Assembly: GCA_937890485.1 (NCBI GenBank)
Contig: CALBXN010000181.1
Coordinates: forward strand, 1 to 22,690
From: an uncultured Treponema sp.
GTDB taxonomy: Bacteria; Spirochaetota; Spirochaetia; Treponematales; Treponemataceae
Reading direction: 5' to 3'
Length of the DNA stretch: 22,690 nucleotides
The position numbers and the translations under genes are program-made. Below are positions 1 through 7,628 of this stretch, piece by piece (the stretch's first letter is position 1; every line of letters starts with the position of its first letter). The notes under the pieces are model-generated. The model was not told the origin of the DNA. It worked only from the letters and a program-made list of their open reading frames with translations, and did no database searches.

Positions 1-236
1 GTATCATGACGTTGGCAACCTCTTACACGGAGGAATTGACCCTGACGCCTCGTACCCAGCGTGATAAGATTCTGGCGGCCATCGGCACCCTGAAGGACAA
101 GGGCCCCGGCGGTACCATTTTCTCCCTGGCGCTGGAAAGAGCCGGTATGGCGCTGTCTGCGCTGTCCGATGTGGAAAAGCGGCACATCATCCTCATCACC
201 GACGGTGAACCGGAACTTTTAACGTTAATTGAGTAG
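1..236 (+). pseudogene. Fragment of a von Willebrand A-domain protein from another genome
   Basis: The frame is open from the left edge; the first ATG is at 6 and the stop TAG at 234. The translation has the layout of a vWA domain: a GGT stretch (residues 35-37 from that ATG, a MIDAS-type metal loop), a helix, then a hydrophobic strand ending in ITDGE (64-68). The last residues before the stop (LLTLIE) do not continue the domain and are AT-rich, so the real frame is cut at about 211-222. Base composition is about 59% GC over 1-210, against clearly AT-rich DNA after that. This piece most likely belongs to a moderately GC-rich gut Firmicute-type genome, and its stop codon is an accident of the join. 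The vWA call is fair; the exact protein is unknown. Confidence 0.55.
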
Positions 237-240
237 ATAT
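205..240. other. Left chimeric junction
   Basis: Composition and codon use change abruptly here. Upstream, codons are GC-ending and encode an intact vWA core. Downstream the DNA is AT-rich and continues uniformly for 21 kb. The vWA frame loses family resemblance directly after ITDGEPE, which places the join near 211-222. This is seen in the sequence; that it is an assembly or amplification artefact rather than a recombination event is inference. Confidence 0.65.
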
Positions 241-260
241 TGATAAGGGAGGTTTTATCC

Positions 261-629
261 TTGGCAAAAGAAGATGTTTTTGAATTAGAGCCTGTAAATG
301 AAATAGAAGAATTATCTGAAATCGAAGAACTTGTTCCGTATGAAGATGATATGATAGAGGAAGATTTTATGCCAGAAGCTGAATTAGAAGAATTAAGTTC
401 TTTTCATATTTTTTCTCTTACTCCTGATTCGACTTTGAGTTTTTGCTCTATTGCAAAGTTAGAGGAATTGCAAAGTGTAGAGAATTTATCACAAGATAAT
501 AAAGAAATTTCCATTGTAGAAAGCGCAACTGGAATATTTTCTATTCGTGATAAACTTGATACTACAGATGTTAAAATTGATAGTGAATTTAAGAATTTAG
601 TTGATTCAGTTTTACAAAATAATGTATAA
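261..629 (+). CDS. Small acidic protein of unknown function
   Basis: A 122-residue protein. I place the start at TTG 261 because a strong Shine-Dalgarno AAGGGAGG lies at 245-252 with an 8-nt gap; the in-frame TTG at 240 overlaps no ribosome site. The N-terminal third is extremely acidic (runs of Glu/Asp around residues 3-46, almost no Lys or Arg). The C-terminal part is more mixed. There is no signal peptide, membrane segment or motif that I recognise. Its stop overlaps the ATG of the next gene (TAATG at 627-631), so the two are probably translationally coupled. Its own promoter is missing because the chimeric junction lies only about 40 bp upstream. Function is not assigned. Confidence 0.7.
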   Translation: MAKEDVFELEPVNEIEELSEIEELVPYEDDMIEEDFMPEAELEELSSFHIFSLTPDSTLSFCSIAKLEELQSVENLSQDNKEISIVESATGIFSIRDKLDTTDVKIDSEFKNLVDSVLQNNV

Positions 630-1042
630 TGTCATTTATGAAACACATTGCAGAACATATTGTACGCTCTTATGAGTGTGATTCTTACAGTCATGTAAAT
701 AATTCAGTTTATTTAAATTATCTTGAATATGCTAGAATGGAATATTTACATGCTATTGGTTTTGACTACAAAGGGCTTGTAGAAGCTGGTTATTATCTTT
801 ATGTTACCCATGTAGATATTTATTACAAAGCTTCTGCCTTTTTAGATGACAAATTACTTATAGAAGTTTTTCCTACAAAACTAAAAAAGATTTCAGGTGA
901 ATTAAAACAAATCATCAAAAAAGAAGACGGAACAATTTGTGCAGATGCAACAGTTACTTGGGCTTGTGTAACAAAAGAAGGTCGTCCGTCAAAAATTCCT
1001 GAAGAATTTTTGGTTTCTGGATTAATTCCTGATGAAGCCTAA
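629..1042 (+). CDS. Acyl-CoA thioesterase, 4HBT/YbgC-FadM hotdog family
   Basis: A 137-residue single hotdog-fold protein (134 if it starts at ATG 638). Near the N-terminus it has the family signature: an Asp followed four residues later by HVNN (D-S-Y-S-H-V-N-N), then an aromatic and a long helix containing EYARMEYL. In YbgC/FadM enzymes this Asp is catalytic, and the family hydrolyses cytosolic acyl-CoA thioesters. Length is normal for the family (130-145). The start at 629 overlaps the preceding stop, consistent with coupled translation, and no separate ribosome site is visible. The last 21 bp overlap the end of the convergent PHP gene. The substrate cannot be told from sequence. Confidence 0.88.
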   Translation: MSFMKHIAEHIVRSYECDSYSHVNNSVYLNYLEYARMEYLHAIGFDYKGLVEAGYYLYVTHVDIYYKASAFLDDKLLIEVFPTKLKKISGELKQIIKKEDGTICADATVTWACVTKEGRPSKIPEEFLVSGLIPDEA

Positions 1043-1822
1043 GGCTTTTGCTGTATCGCAAACTTCTATTCCTAAGTTTTTAGCAAACTCTTTTGCTTTT
1101 AACGCACCTTTTATAACATTTTCTGGAAGGTGAGCATCAGAGTTTGCTATAATTTTTGCTCCTTTTTCTTTTGCTAAAAGCCAAAATTCATCATAAGGGT
1201 ATTGGTATCGTAATCCTTTTTCAGATTTTATCATTGGTTTTAACATTCCTTGGCCGTTTACTTCTAATGGTAAATTGTTTGCAATAGCACAATCGATTAT
1301 TGAGCCAAAACAGCTTTTTGCTTCTTCTTCCCAAGTTTTCCAGCCTGCCATTGCTAAATCAGGGTGTGCAACAAAAGAGAATAAACCACTTTCCATTGCT
1401 TGTATCATTGAATCTGTGTAAATATGCAAAAGTTTTTTATCTCCAAATTGTGGTGCGTACACAAAACTTCCTTCGTGTTCAACCCAGTGAGGTCCAAAGG
1501 CTAGATAATCAACTTTTAATTCATCAAGTAAAAAATCTTTATAAAAATTTTTATATCTTACTGACCATTCACATTCAAAGCCTGCAAAAACAGGAAAATC
1601 ATAATTTTTTGCTTCTTGTCTAATTTTCTTTATATAATCATAAGATTCTTCTATTGTCATTCGGATTTCTGGCCAGTTATCTATGTTATCTTGTGGTAAA
1701 GGACAATGGTCTGAAAATCCAAGTGCGATACAACTATCTAGTTTTGCTTGTTCAAGGTAATCTTTTATATCACCTTCTGCATGTTTGCATAAATATGTGT
1801 GAGTGTGAAAATTTGAAATCAT
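1022..1822 (-). CDS. PHP-domain phosphoesterase, histidinol-phosphatase (HisJ/HisK)-like
   Basis: A 266-residue metal-dependent phosphoesterase. The PHP metal ligands are visible in order: HTHT with H6 and H8, KHAEG near 13-17, SDH (D38, H39), E83 in GFECEW, H112, HPD (H153, D155) and NSDAH (D229, H231). This is the set expected for a trinuclear PHP site, and length and layout match histidinol-phosphatases of the HisK type. No his genes are nearby, so a more general phosphatase role is possible. No Shine-Dalgarno precedes the ATG; instead a TTGAAA-N17-TACAAT promoter ends 7 nt before it, suggesting a leaderless transcript. The gene converges on the thioesterase and overlaps it by 21 bp. Confidence 0.88.
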   Translation of the reverse strand: MISNFHTHTYLCKHAEGDIKDYLEQAKLDSCIALGFSDHCPLPQDNIDNWPEIRMTIEESYDYIKKIRQEAKNYDFPVFAGFECEWSVRYKNFYKDFLLDELKVDYLAFGPHWVEHEGSFVYAPQFGDKKLLHIYTDSMIQAMESGLFSFVAHPDLAMAGWKTWEEEAKSCFGSIIDCAIANNLPLEVNGQGMLKPMIKSEKGLRYQYPYDEFWLLAKEKGAKIIANSDAHLPENVIKGALKAKEFAKNLGIEVCDTAKALGFIRN

Positions 1823-1858
1823 ATTTTATATTGTACTAAGACTGGATTTTCTTTTCAA
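1823..1858 (-). promoter_or_regulatory. Promoter of the PHP gene with leaderless geometry
   Basis: On the minus strand, TTGAAA occupies 1858-1853, then a 17-nt spacer, then TACAAT at 1835-1830. Only 7 nt (1829-1823) separate the -10 from the ATG at 1822. A sigma-70 start about 7 nt downstream of the -10 would fall on or next to the start codon. No purine-rich ribosome site is present. Confidence 0.55.
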
Positions 1859-1911
1859 TAAGTTCTTTTTAATTTTTAATATTACTGTAATTAAAATATA
1901 GTCTTCCAATT

Positions 1912-1939
1912 TTGACAAAAAGTGTTTAGAATGTATAAA
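1912..1939 (+). promoter_or_regulatory. Promoter of the metNIQ operon
   Basis: TTGACA at 1912-1917, a 16-nt spacer and TATAAA at 1934-1939. Transcription would start near 1946, just upstream of the metN ATG at 1955. This leaves a very short leader, so an additional upstream start is possible (a TATAGT lies at 1897-1902 without a clear -35). No SAM riboswitch is recognisable in the 132-bp gap to the divergent PHP gene. Confidence 0.5.
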
Positions 1940-1954
1940 AGGTGGTTATTTCCT

Positions 1955-2980
1955 ATGAATATTACTTTAGAAAAATTAAAAAAGACTTATACTTCTTCAG
2001 AAGGGACAGTTCAGGCTGTAAAAGAAGTAAGTTTAAAAATTCCTTCAAATAAAATTTTTGGTATTATCGGAAAGAGTGGTGCAGGTAAATCTTCTTTAGT
2101 TCGTTTAATCAGTTTGCTAGAAACTCCAGATGAAGGGAAAGTTTTTTATGATGATAAGCGAGTTGATAATCTTTCAAAAAAAGAATTGATTTTACAACGC
2201 CGTAGAATCGGAATGATTTTTCAGAACTTTGCTTTATTTTCTTCAAGAACTGCTGGTGAAAATATTGCTTATCCAATGGAAATTTGTGGAACAGATAAAA
2301 AGAAAATTGCTAGTAGAGTAGATGAACTTTTAGAAGTTGTAGGATTATCTGATAAAAAAAATTCTCCTATTAGTACTTTGTCTGGTGGACAAAAACAACG
2401 AATTGCCATTGCTCGTGCTTTGGCAAATAATCCTGATGTGCTTTTTTGTGATGAAGCAACTAGTGCTTTAGATCCACAGACAACAAAATCAATTTTAAGT
2501 TTGATTCGTGATATTCAACAAAAGATGAATTTAACTGTTGTAATGATTACTCACCAAATGGAAGTTGTGCGAGATGCTTGCGATTATGTTGCAGTTCTTG
2601 ACGATGGTCTTGTAGTAGAAGAGGGGAAGGTTTCTCAAATTTTTACTCATCCAAAATCTAGCGTAACTAAAGATTTTCTTTCTCATATTTCTGTTTCTTC
2701 TGAGGAAGCATCTAGTGGCGAAGAATTTGTTAGATGGTCAAATGATGGTGGCGCATACATTTTGCGTTTCAAAGATAATTTAACTGGAGAGCCTATTTTA
2801 AGCCGTCTTGCGCAAGAACTTTCTATGGATTTTAATATTCGTGCTGGTGGTATTCAGCATTTGAACGAATTTGATGTAGGAACTATGCTTGTAGATTTTT
2901 ACGGAAGCGATGAAAAAATTAATGAAGCAATTTCTTACTTAGAAAAAAATGGTGTAATCGTAGAAAAGGAGGAAAAGTAA
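1955..2980 (+). CDS. metN: Methionine ABC importer, ATP-binding protein MetN
   Basis: A 341-residue ATPase that powers methionine uptake with MetI and MetQ. I start it at ATG 1955, behind an AGGTGG at 1939-1944; an in-frame GTG at 1922 lies in the promoter. Visible motifs: Walker A GKSGAGKS (39-46), Q-loop Gln90, signature LSGGQKQR (142-149), Walker B ending in DE (161-167) and the switch His200. Residues from about 265 to the end form the C-terminal NIL domain, which in MetN proteins binds methionine and inhibits transport (trans-inhibition). It is followed after 1 nt by metI. Length and layout are typical. Substrate specificity for methionine is inferred from the NIL domain together with the MetI and NLPA-type MetQ partners. 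Confidence 0.93.
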   Translation: MNITLEKLKKTYTSSEGTVQAVKEVSLKIPSNKIFGIIGKSGAGKSSLVRLISLLETPDEGKVFYDDKRVDNLSKKELILQRRRIGMIFQNFALFSSRTAGENIAYPMEICGTDKKKIASRVDELLEVVGLSDKKNSPISTLSGGQKQRIAIARALANNPDVLFCDEATSALDPQTTKSILSLIRDIQQKMNLTVVMITHQMEVVRDACDYVAVLDDGLVVEEGKVSQIFTHPKSSVTKDFLSHISVSSEEASSGEEFVRWSNDGGAYILRFKDNLTGEPILSRLAQELSMDFNIRAGGIQHLNEFDVGTMLVDFYGSDEKINEAISYLEKNGVIVEKEEK

Positions 2981-2981
2981 A

Positions 2982-3647
2982 TTGATTAACTGGTCAGAAC
3001 TTTTTACACTTACAGGAAATGCTACTTTACAAACTCTTGCTATGGTAGGAGCTTCTACTGTTTTTTCAATGATATTAGGTTTACCTTTAGGAATTTTACT
3101 TTGTGTTACTGATCCCGATACAGGAATTATTCCAAAGCCAATTCTTTATCAAGTTATAACTAGAATTGTAAATGTTTTGCGTTCTTTTCCCTTTATCATT
3201 TTAATTATTCTGTTATTTCCTCTTTCAAGATTGATTTTAGGAACTTCTATTGGAACTGCTGCAACTATCGTGCCTTTATCTATCGCTGCTGCTCCTTTTG
3301 TTGCAAGAATTATTGAAACTGCCTTAAAAGAAGTTGATCCTTTAGTTGTTCAAGCTGCAAAATCAATGGGTTCTACAAACTCACAGATTATTTTCAAAGT
3401 GCTTTTACCAGAGGCAATGCCTTCTTTAGTTTCTGGTGTAACTTTGACAATTATCAACTTGATTGGATATTCTGCCATGGCTGGAGCTGTAGGTGGTGGT
3501 GGTCTTGGAGATTTAGCAATTCGTTATGGTTATCAAAGATTTAATACACCAATTTTGATTGCTTCTGTAATTGTTATTCTTGTTTTGGTTGAAGTTATTC
3601 AATTCATCGGTACTAAAATTACAAGTACCTTGATGAAGAAAAGATAA
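2982..3647 (+). CDS. metI: Methionine ABC importer, permease MetI
   Basis: A 221-residue inner-membrane permease of the MetI family. It starts at TTG 2982, preceded by a strong Shine-Dalgarno AAAAGGAGG (2964-2972) inside the end of metN. About five hydrophobic segments are visible. The cytoplasmic coupling loop sits around residues 115-150, with the family pattern AAKSMGS followed by lead-in to LPEAMPSLVSG, and a glycine-rich AGAVGGGGLGD segment follows. Length matches MetI (about 217). It pairs with MetN in the 2:2 transporter and receives substrate from MetQ. Confidence 0.93.
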   Translation: MINWSELFTLTGNATLQTLAMVGASTVFSMILGLPLGILLCVTDPDTGIIPKPILYQVITRIVNVLRSFPFIILIILLFPLSRLILGTSIGTAATIVPLSIAAAPFVARIIETALKEVDPLVVQAAKSMGSTNSQIIFKVLLPEAMPSLVSGVTLTIINLIGYSAMAGAVGGGGLGDLAIRYGYQRFNTPILIASVIVILVLVEVIQFIGTKITSTLMKKR

Positions 3648-3688
3648 TTTTATACAATACTACAAATTTATTTCAGGAGGAAATTAAA

Positions 3689-4483
3689 ATGAAAAACAAA
3701 ATTTTATTTGTGGTTTTAGCTTTGGCTATGTTATGTTTTGTTGGCTGTTCAAAAAAAGATTCAAATGTTTTAACTGTAGGTGCAACACCAGAACCTCATG
3801 CAGCAATGCTAAAACTTGTTGAGGATAATCTTGCAGAAGAAGGAATTACTCTCAAGGTTATTGATTTTACAGATTATGTTACTCCAAATGAAGCTTTAGA
3901 GGGTGGTCAACTTGATGCAAACTTCTTTCAACATCTTCCTTACATGGATTCTTTCAATGCAGAAAGAGGTTATCATCTTGTAAATGCTGGTGGAATTCAC
4001 ATTGAGCCAGTTGCTCTTTATTCTAAAAAAATTTCTTCTGTAGATGAAATTAAAGATGGTGCAACTATTGCAATCCCTAACGATCCTACAAACGAAGGAA
4101 GAGCTTTATTGCTTCTTCAATCAGCTGGTTTAATCAAACTTGATGAAAATGCAGGAATTACAGCAACTCCTCAAAACATTGTTGAAAATCCTAAAAACAT
4201 TAAATTCCATGAAATTGAAGCTGCTTCATTGCCTCGTGTTTTATTGGATGTAGATGCTGCTGTTATCAATGGTAACTATGCAATCCCTGCTGGTCTTAGT
4301 GCAAATACTGATGGTTTAGTTGTGGAAGGTGCTGATTCACCTTACGTAAACATCATTGCAGTAAAAGAAGGAAACGAAACATCTGAAAAAATTGTTGCAC
4401 TTGTAAAAGCTCTTCAAAGTGAAGAAGTTGCAGAGTTTATTGCAGAAAAATATCCTAACGGTGAAGTTGTAAAAGTATTTTAA
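3689..4483 (+). CDS. metQ: Methionine-binding lipoprotein MetQ (NLPA family)
   Basis: A 264-residue substrate-binding lipoprotein. The N-terminus is a lipoprotein signal peptide ending in CFVGC, with the lipidated Cys at position 20. The mature part follows the NLPA pattern: TVGATPEPHAAML near the start, then LEGGQLDANFFQHLPYMD, IAIPNDPTNEGRALLLL and a C-terminal NGNYAIPAG. AGGAGG at 3675-3680 precedes the ATG. The 41-nt gap after metI has no terminator, so the three genes form one operon, closed by the hairpin after the stop. The homologous T. pallidum protein (Tp32) is known to bind methionine. Confidence 0.93.
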   Translation: MKNKILFVVLALAMLCFVGCSKKDSNVLTVGATPEPHAAMLKLVEDNLAEEGITLKVIDFTDYVTPNEALEGGQLDANFFQHLPYMDSFNAERGYHLVNAGGIHIEPVALYSKKISSVDEIKDGATIAIPNDPTNEGRALLLLQSAGLIKLDENAGITATPQNIVENPKNIKFHEIEAASLPRVLLDVDAAVINGNYAIPAGLSANTDGLVVEGADSPYVNIIAVKEGNETSEKIVALVKALQSEEVAEFIAEKYPNGEVVKVF

Positions 4484-4500
4484 TTAAACTTCTTTAATTA

Positions 4501-4575
4501 AAAAGGCTGTCAGATAAGTGAAGTCATATTGAATGAAATTTCAGTATAAACTTTGGTTTTTAGACAGCCTTTTTT
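4501..4575. terminator. Bidirectional terminator between metQ and the DUF5312-like gene
   Basis: An 11-bp perfect stem, AAAAGGCTGTC (4501-4511) with GACAGCCTTTT (4563-4573), closed over a 51-nt loop and followed by a T run to 4575. On the minus strand the other arm is also followed by a run of T, so it can serve both convergent units. The unusually long loop is seen in several other hairpins of this window. Confidence 0.7.
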
Positions 4576-4584
4576 GTTTTAAAT

Positions 4585-6123
4585 TTATTTTTTTAAGAAT
4601 AATTGCATTAAAGTAACAAAGTTATAAATCTTTTTATATATATCCACACCCATTTCTCTGATTGGTTTTTCAGCGTAGTGTTCTAGTTCTTTCCAATTTA
4701 TTAATAATTGTGGTTTTGATTTTTCTTTATCTTCAATTAAGTTTTTTAATTCTCTTGCGAAACTTACTAATTGTTGCGCTCCCATAGTTATGATTGATAA
4801 TGCTTTATCGTTTATATCACCTAATTGTGTTTTGATATATCGAGCAGAATCCTTGTCTCTATCGCAACGAATAAGTAGATTTTTTAATTTAATTCCAAGT
4901 TCTGAGTCGTCTGCTATTGAATTATCAAAATCGTTTATTCTGTCAGAAACTGTTAAAATCGCGTGGTAGTTGTCAGATAGTTGATTTGACAAAGCAGCTG
5001 AAACCCACTTTCCTCTGACAAGAACTAAATCTGTATATTCTCGAATGTCTTTTTTGAAATAATCAATCAAGAAAGCTTTCATGTAGTTCATCGGCTGATA
5101 ATGAAGATAACCATTAATATTTCTCTTTGTAAATTGTGAATTAGCGCTTTCTGAATAATTTTTAAGTCTTGAAACACTTGTTGTACCAAAAAGGTTTTTT
5201 AATATTTCTTCTACTTTAGAATTTGTTCTTGTTTGTTCAATTTTTTTCAAAGTTTGGGTTGTCTGATTTTTGATTTTTTCCAAGTAAGGTTCAAATACTT
5301 GCTCTTGAAAAATACCTGAAGGTTGTCTGTAAACAGGATTCTTTGTAATTAGTTGAATCATCATTTCAAAAACTTTTGTGTCTCGAATTGTTCTAAGTCT
5401 TACTAAAAGTTTATTCCAAGCTGCTTGTTGAACAGGTTCCACCCCTTTTAGAGTTTTGAATAATTGCATAACTGGAGACCAATCTTCTGTGAAAGGTAAT
5501 AGCCATGCAATTTCCATAAAATCCATTAAGTCATCACTTATGTATTCAGCTCTGATTGTATCAAATTTAGGAATATAATTAAAATCTCTTTCTCTCAATG
5601 AGGATTCAAATTTCTTTAGTAAGAAGAAATAATCAAATGTACAAAATTCTTTAAAAGCAACAACTTTAGAATAAAGTTTATCAATTTGTTGTATTTTTTC
5701 AGTATCAAAATCTGTGATAAAGTTTGAAAGATTTGTTTTTATTTGTTCGCTAAGTTGATTTAGTGGAACTTTTTGTGATTGTTCCATAATTGCTTCTTCT
5801 GTAAGTTGATTTGCTAATTCGTGTTGTCTATCAGTAAGCGAAAAACTTATAACTGCATTTTTTATAGCATTAGGATTTTGAATTCCCTGAATCATTGCTT
5901 GTGCAGGTGCAATGGTTTTGTAAATATCATAAAAAAATTTGGCAAGTTGAGGTAAAGCCTCATCTGAAGAAAATCTATAGAATTTATATTTTGAACGAGA
6001 TAAATCTTTTGCTATTCCTTTTAAAAGTCGTTTTTTTTCTACCTCAGGATCGGAATTTCCTAAAAATATAGAGATAAGTCTTTGAAAAAAATTTTCTTCT
6101 TTCTTTATTTTGTCTTTTGCCAT
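4585..6123 (-). CDS. DUF5312-like spirochaete protein of unknown function
   Basis: A 512-residue protein without signal peptide or membrane segments, rich in helix-forming residues. It begins with a Lys/Glu-rich segment (MAKDKIKKEENF) and carries several Phe/Tyr-rich helical blocks. I recall proteins of this look as the Treponema DUF5312 family, whose function is unknown; this assignment is from memory of the family and not from a recognised catalytic motif. It is a single-gene unit: its own promoter sits directly upstream and the shared terminator at 4501-4575 lies downstream. No Shine-Dalgarno precedes the ATG, and the promoter geometry suggests a leaderless mRNA. No catalytic residues can be proposed. 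Confidence 0.75.
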   Translation of the reverse strand: MAKDKIKKEENFFQRLISIFLGNSDPEVEKKRLLKGIAKDLSRSKYKFYRFSSDEALPQLAKFFYDIYKTIAPAQAMIQGIQNPNAIKNAVISFSLTDRQHELANQLTEEAIMEQSQKVPLNQLSEQIKTNLSNFITDFDTEKIQQIDKLYSKVVAFKEFCTFDYFFLLKKFESSLRERDFNYIPKFDTIRAEYISDDLMDFMEIAWLLPFTEDWSPVMQLFKTLKGVEPVQQAAWNKLLVRLRTIRDTKVFEMMIQLITKNPVYRQPSGIFQEQVFEPYLEKIKNQTTQTLKKIEQTRTNSKVEEILKNLFGTTSVSRLKNYSESANSQFTKRNINGYLHYQPMNYMKAFLIDYFKKDIREYTDLVLVRGKWVSAALSNQLSDNYHAILTVSDRINDFDNSIADDSELGIKLKNLLIRCDRDKDSARYIKTQLGDINDKALSIITMGAQQLVSFARELKNLIEDKEKSKPQLLINWKELEHYAEKPIREMGVDIYKKIYNFVTLMQLFLKK

Positions 6124-6158
6124 ACTAATATAATGTTAGAAAATTTACTAATTGTCAA
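6124..6158 (-). promoter_or_regulatory. Promoter of the DUF5312-like gene with leaderless geometry
   Basis: Minus strand: a perfect TTGACA at 6158-6153, a 17-nt spacer, and CATTAT at 6135-6130. Exactly 6 nt (6129-6124) separate it from the ATG at 6123, so the +1 would be the A of the start codon. No ribosome-binding site is present. Confidence 0.55.
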
Positions 6159-6170
6159 CGGTTATATAGA

Positions 6171-6219
6171 ATAAAAAAGGCATCTAAAAGTTCAGTAAGA
6201 CAAAACTTGTTAGATGCCT
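6171..6219 (-). terminator. Terminator of the rnf operon
   Basis: A 10-bp perfect stem, AGGCATCTAA (6178-6187) with TTAGATGCCT (6210-6219), over a 22-nt loop. Read on the minus strand the second arm is followed by TTTTTTA. It lies 25 bp past the rnfB stop and upstream of the DUF5312-like gene promoter, so it isolates the two units. Confidence 0.8.
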
Positions 6220-6243
6220 AAAATTAAGTTACTTAGTTATTTA

Positions 6244-7038
6244 TTAAATAAGTGATAAAACTTTTGTAGGACAACCGTTTACACAATCACCGCAAGCAGT
6301 ACATTTTGCATAATCCACAACTGGAATTAAATCTACAAGATGGATTGCTTCTTCCTTACAGAGTTTTTCACATTTTCCACATTTTATACAACCTGTTTTG
6401 CAAAGTTTAAGGATTTGTGTTTTGTTTGGATTTTTGTTAGAACATCCCACAAATGCACCTTTTGTTTCTGCATTCATTGTTGATAAAATTTTTTGCGGAC
6501 AAGTTTTTACACAAAGGCCACATCCTGTACATTTTTCTCTATCAATATGAGGAAGTCCATCTTCACCAATTTTTATGGCATCGAATTTACAAACTTCAAC
6601 GCAGTCTCCAAACCCGATACAGCCCCAACTACAAAATTTTGTTCCGTTAATTGCAATTTTTGCTCCAGCACAAGATGAAACTCCTGTGTAAACTCCTTTT
6701 GCAAGGGCTTTGTCGCAACTTCCTTGACAGGCAAGAACTGCAACTTTTTGAACAGCATTTGTTTCTACACCAAGAATTTTTCCGATGGCTTTTGCTGTTG
6801 CAACTCCACCTGCTGTACATCCATCTGCAGGGGCTTTTCCTGCGGCACAAGCGGTTGCAAATCCATCACAGCCTGGATATCCACATCCACCACAGTTTCC
6901 ACCTGGCAAACATTCTCTAATTTTTGCAACTGTAGGATCAACTTCTACATGAAAAACTTTTTTGAAGAATCCTAGTAAAAATCCTAAAATTAAAGCTAAA
7001 ACTGCTGAAATTATAAATGTAAATAAAATTGTTGTCAT
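6244..7038 (-). CDS. rnfB: Rnf complex subunit RnfB (multi-cluster ferredoxin)
   Basis: A 264-residue iron-sulfur subunit that takes electrons from reduced ferredoxin in the Rnf ferredoxin:NAD+ oxidoreductase. An N-terminal membrane anchor (residues 3-26) is followed by the RnfB-type motif C49, C52, C57, C74 within GGNCGGCGYPGCDG. Four ferredoxin-like cysteine sets follow: C136/140/146/150, C170/173/176/180, C217/220/223/227 and C246/249/252/256. The number of extra clusters resembles RnfB of acetogens and other anaerobes more than the shorter proteobacterial version. It is the last gene of the operon, 11 nt after rnfA, with GGTGG as ribosome site. A terminator follows. Confidence 0.95.
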   Translation of the reverse strand: MTTILFTFIISAVLALILGFLLGFFKKVFHVEVDPTVAKIRECLPGGNCGGCGYPGCDGFATACAAGKAPADGCTAGGVATAKAIGKILGVETNAVQKVAVLACQGSCDKALAKGVYTGVSSCAGAKIAINGTKFCSWGCIGFGDCVEVCKFDAIKIGEDGLPHIDREKCTGCGLCVKTCPQKILSTMNAETKGAFVGCSNKNPNKTQILKLCKTGCIKCGKCEKLCKEEAIHLVDLIPVVDYAKCTACGDCVNGCPTKVLSLI

Positions 7039-7049
7039 CTAAATCCACC

Positions 7050-7628
7050 TTATTTAATTAAACCTGCAAAGCCACCAAATGCTAAAGATAACAATCCTGC
7101 TGCAACAAATAAGATAGGTGTTCCTTTTACAAAGGCAGGTACATTTGCGATTTTTATTCTAGAACGAATTCCAGACATCAAAATCATTGACATTAAAAAT
7201 CCACAAGCGGTTCCTAATGCATAAACGATTGATTCTACAAATGAATATTCTTTACTAATAACATTTAATGTAACAGCAAGAATTGCACAGTTTGTTGTAA
7301 TCAAGGCAAGATAAACTCCCATTGAACTGTACAAACTTGGTGCAGATTTTTTTAAGTAAAATTCAACAAGTTGAACAAGAGATGCGATTACTAAAATAAA
7401 AATCAAAGTTTGCAAAAATTGTAGATTCAATGGTGCTAAAATAAAGTGATATAAAGGATATGTTACAACTGTAGCTAAAACCATAACGAAAGAAGTTGCA
7501 ATCCCCATTCCAATGGCTTTCCCTGTATCACTTGTCATTCCGATAAAAGGACACAAAGCTAAAAACTGAATAAGAACAACATTATCTATCAACATAGATT
7601 TTAAAAAGATACTTAATAAATCGTTCAT
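7050..7628 (-). CDS. rnfA: Rnf complex subunit RnfA
   Basis: A 192-residue integral membrane subunit with about six hydrophobic helices. Cys26 in LALCPFIG and Cys114 in TTNCAIL are at the positions that, in the related NqrDE pair, hold a [2Fe-2S] cluster within the membrane between the two half-subunits. Its start overlaps the rnfE stop by one base (TAATG), indicating coupled translation with its partner. Length is standard for RnfA. Confidence 0.95.
   Translation of the reverse strand: MNDLLSIFLKSMLIDNVVLIQFLALCPFIGMTSDTGKAIGMGIATSFVMVLATVVTYPLYHFILAPLNLQFLQTLIFILVIASLVQLVEFYLKKSAPSLYSSMGVYLALITTNCAILAVTLNVISKEYSFVESIVYALGTACGFLMSMILMSGIRSRIKIANVPAFVKGTPILFVAAGLLSLAFGGFAGLIK

Noticed and set aside
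1..236. Reading the GC-rich vWA piece as a horizontally acquired gene
   Set aside because: It sits at the contig edge, is cut mid-domain and has a matching foreign piece at the other end; a chimera explains both more simply.
1823..1954. SAM or other riboswitch upstream of the methionine importer
   Set aside because: The gap is only 132 bp, AT-rich and contains no paired GC-rich helices or conserved core; the predicted mRNA leader is too short to hold an aptamer.
6453..6975. Plus-strand and minus-strand frames inside rnfB
   Set aside because: They are Cys/Phe/Leu-rich shadows of the cysteine-dense rnfB frame, have no ribosome sites and overlap a clear gene.
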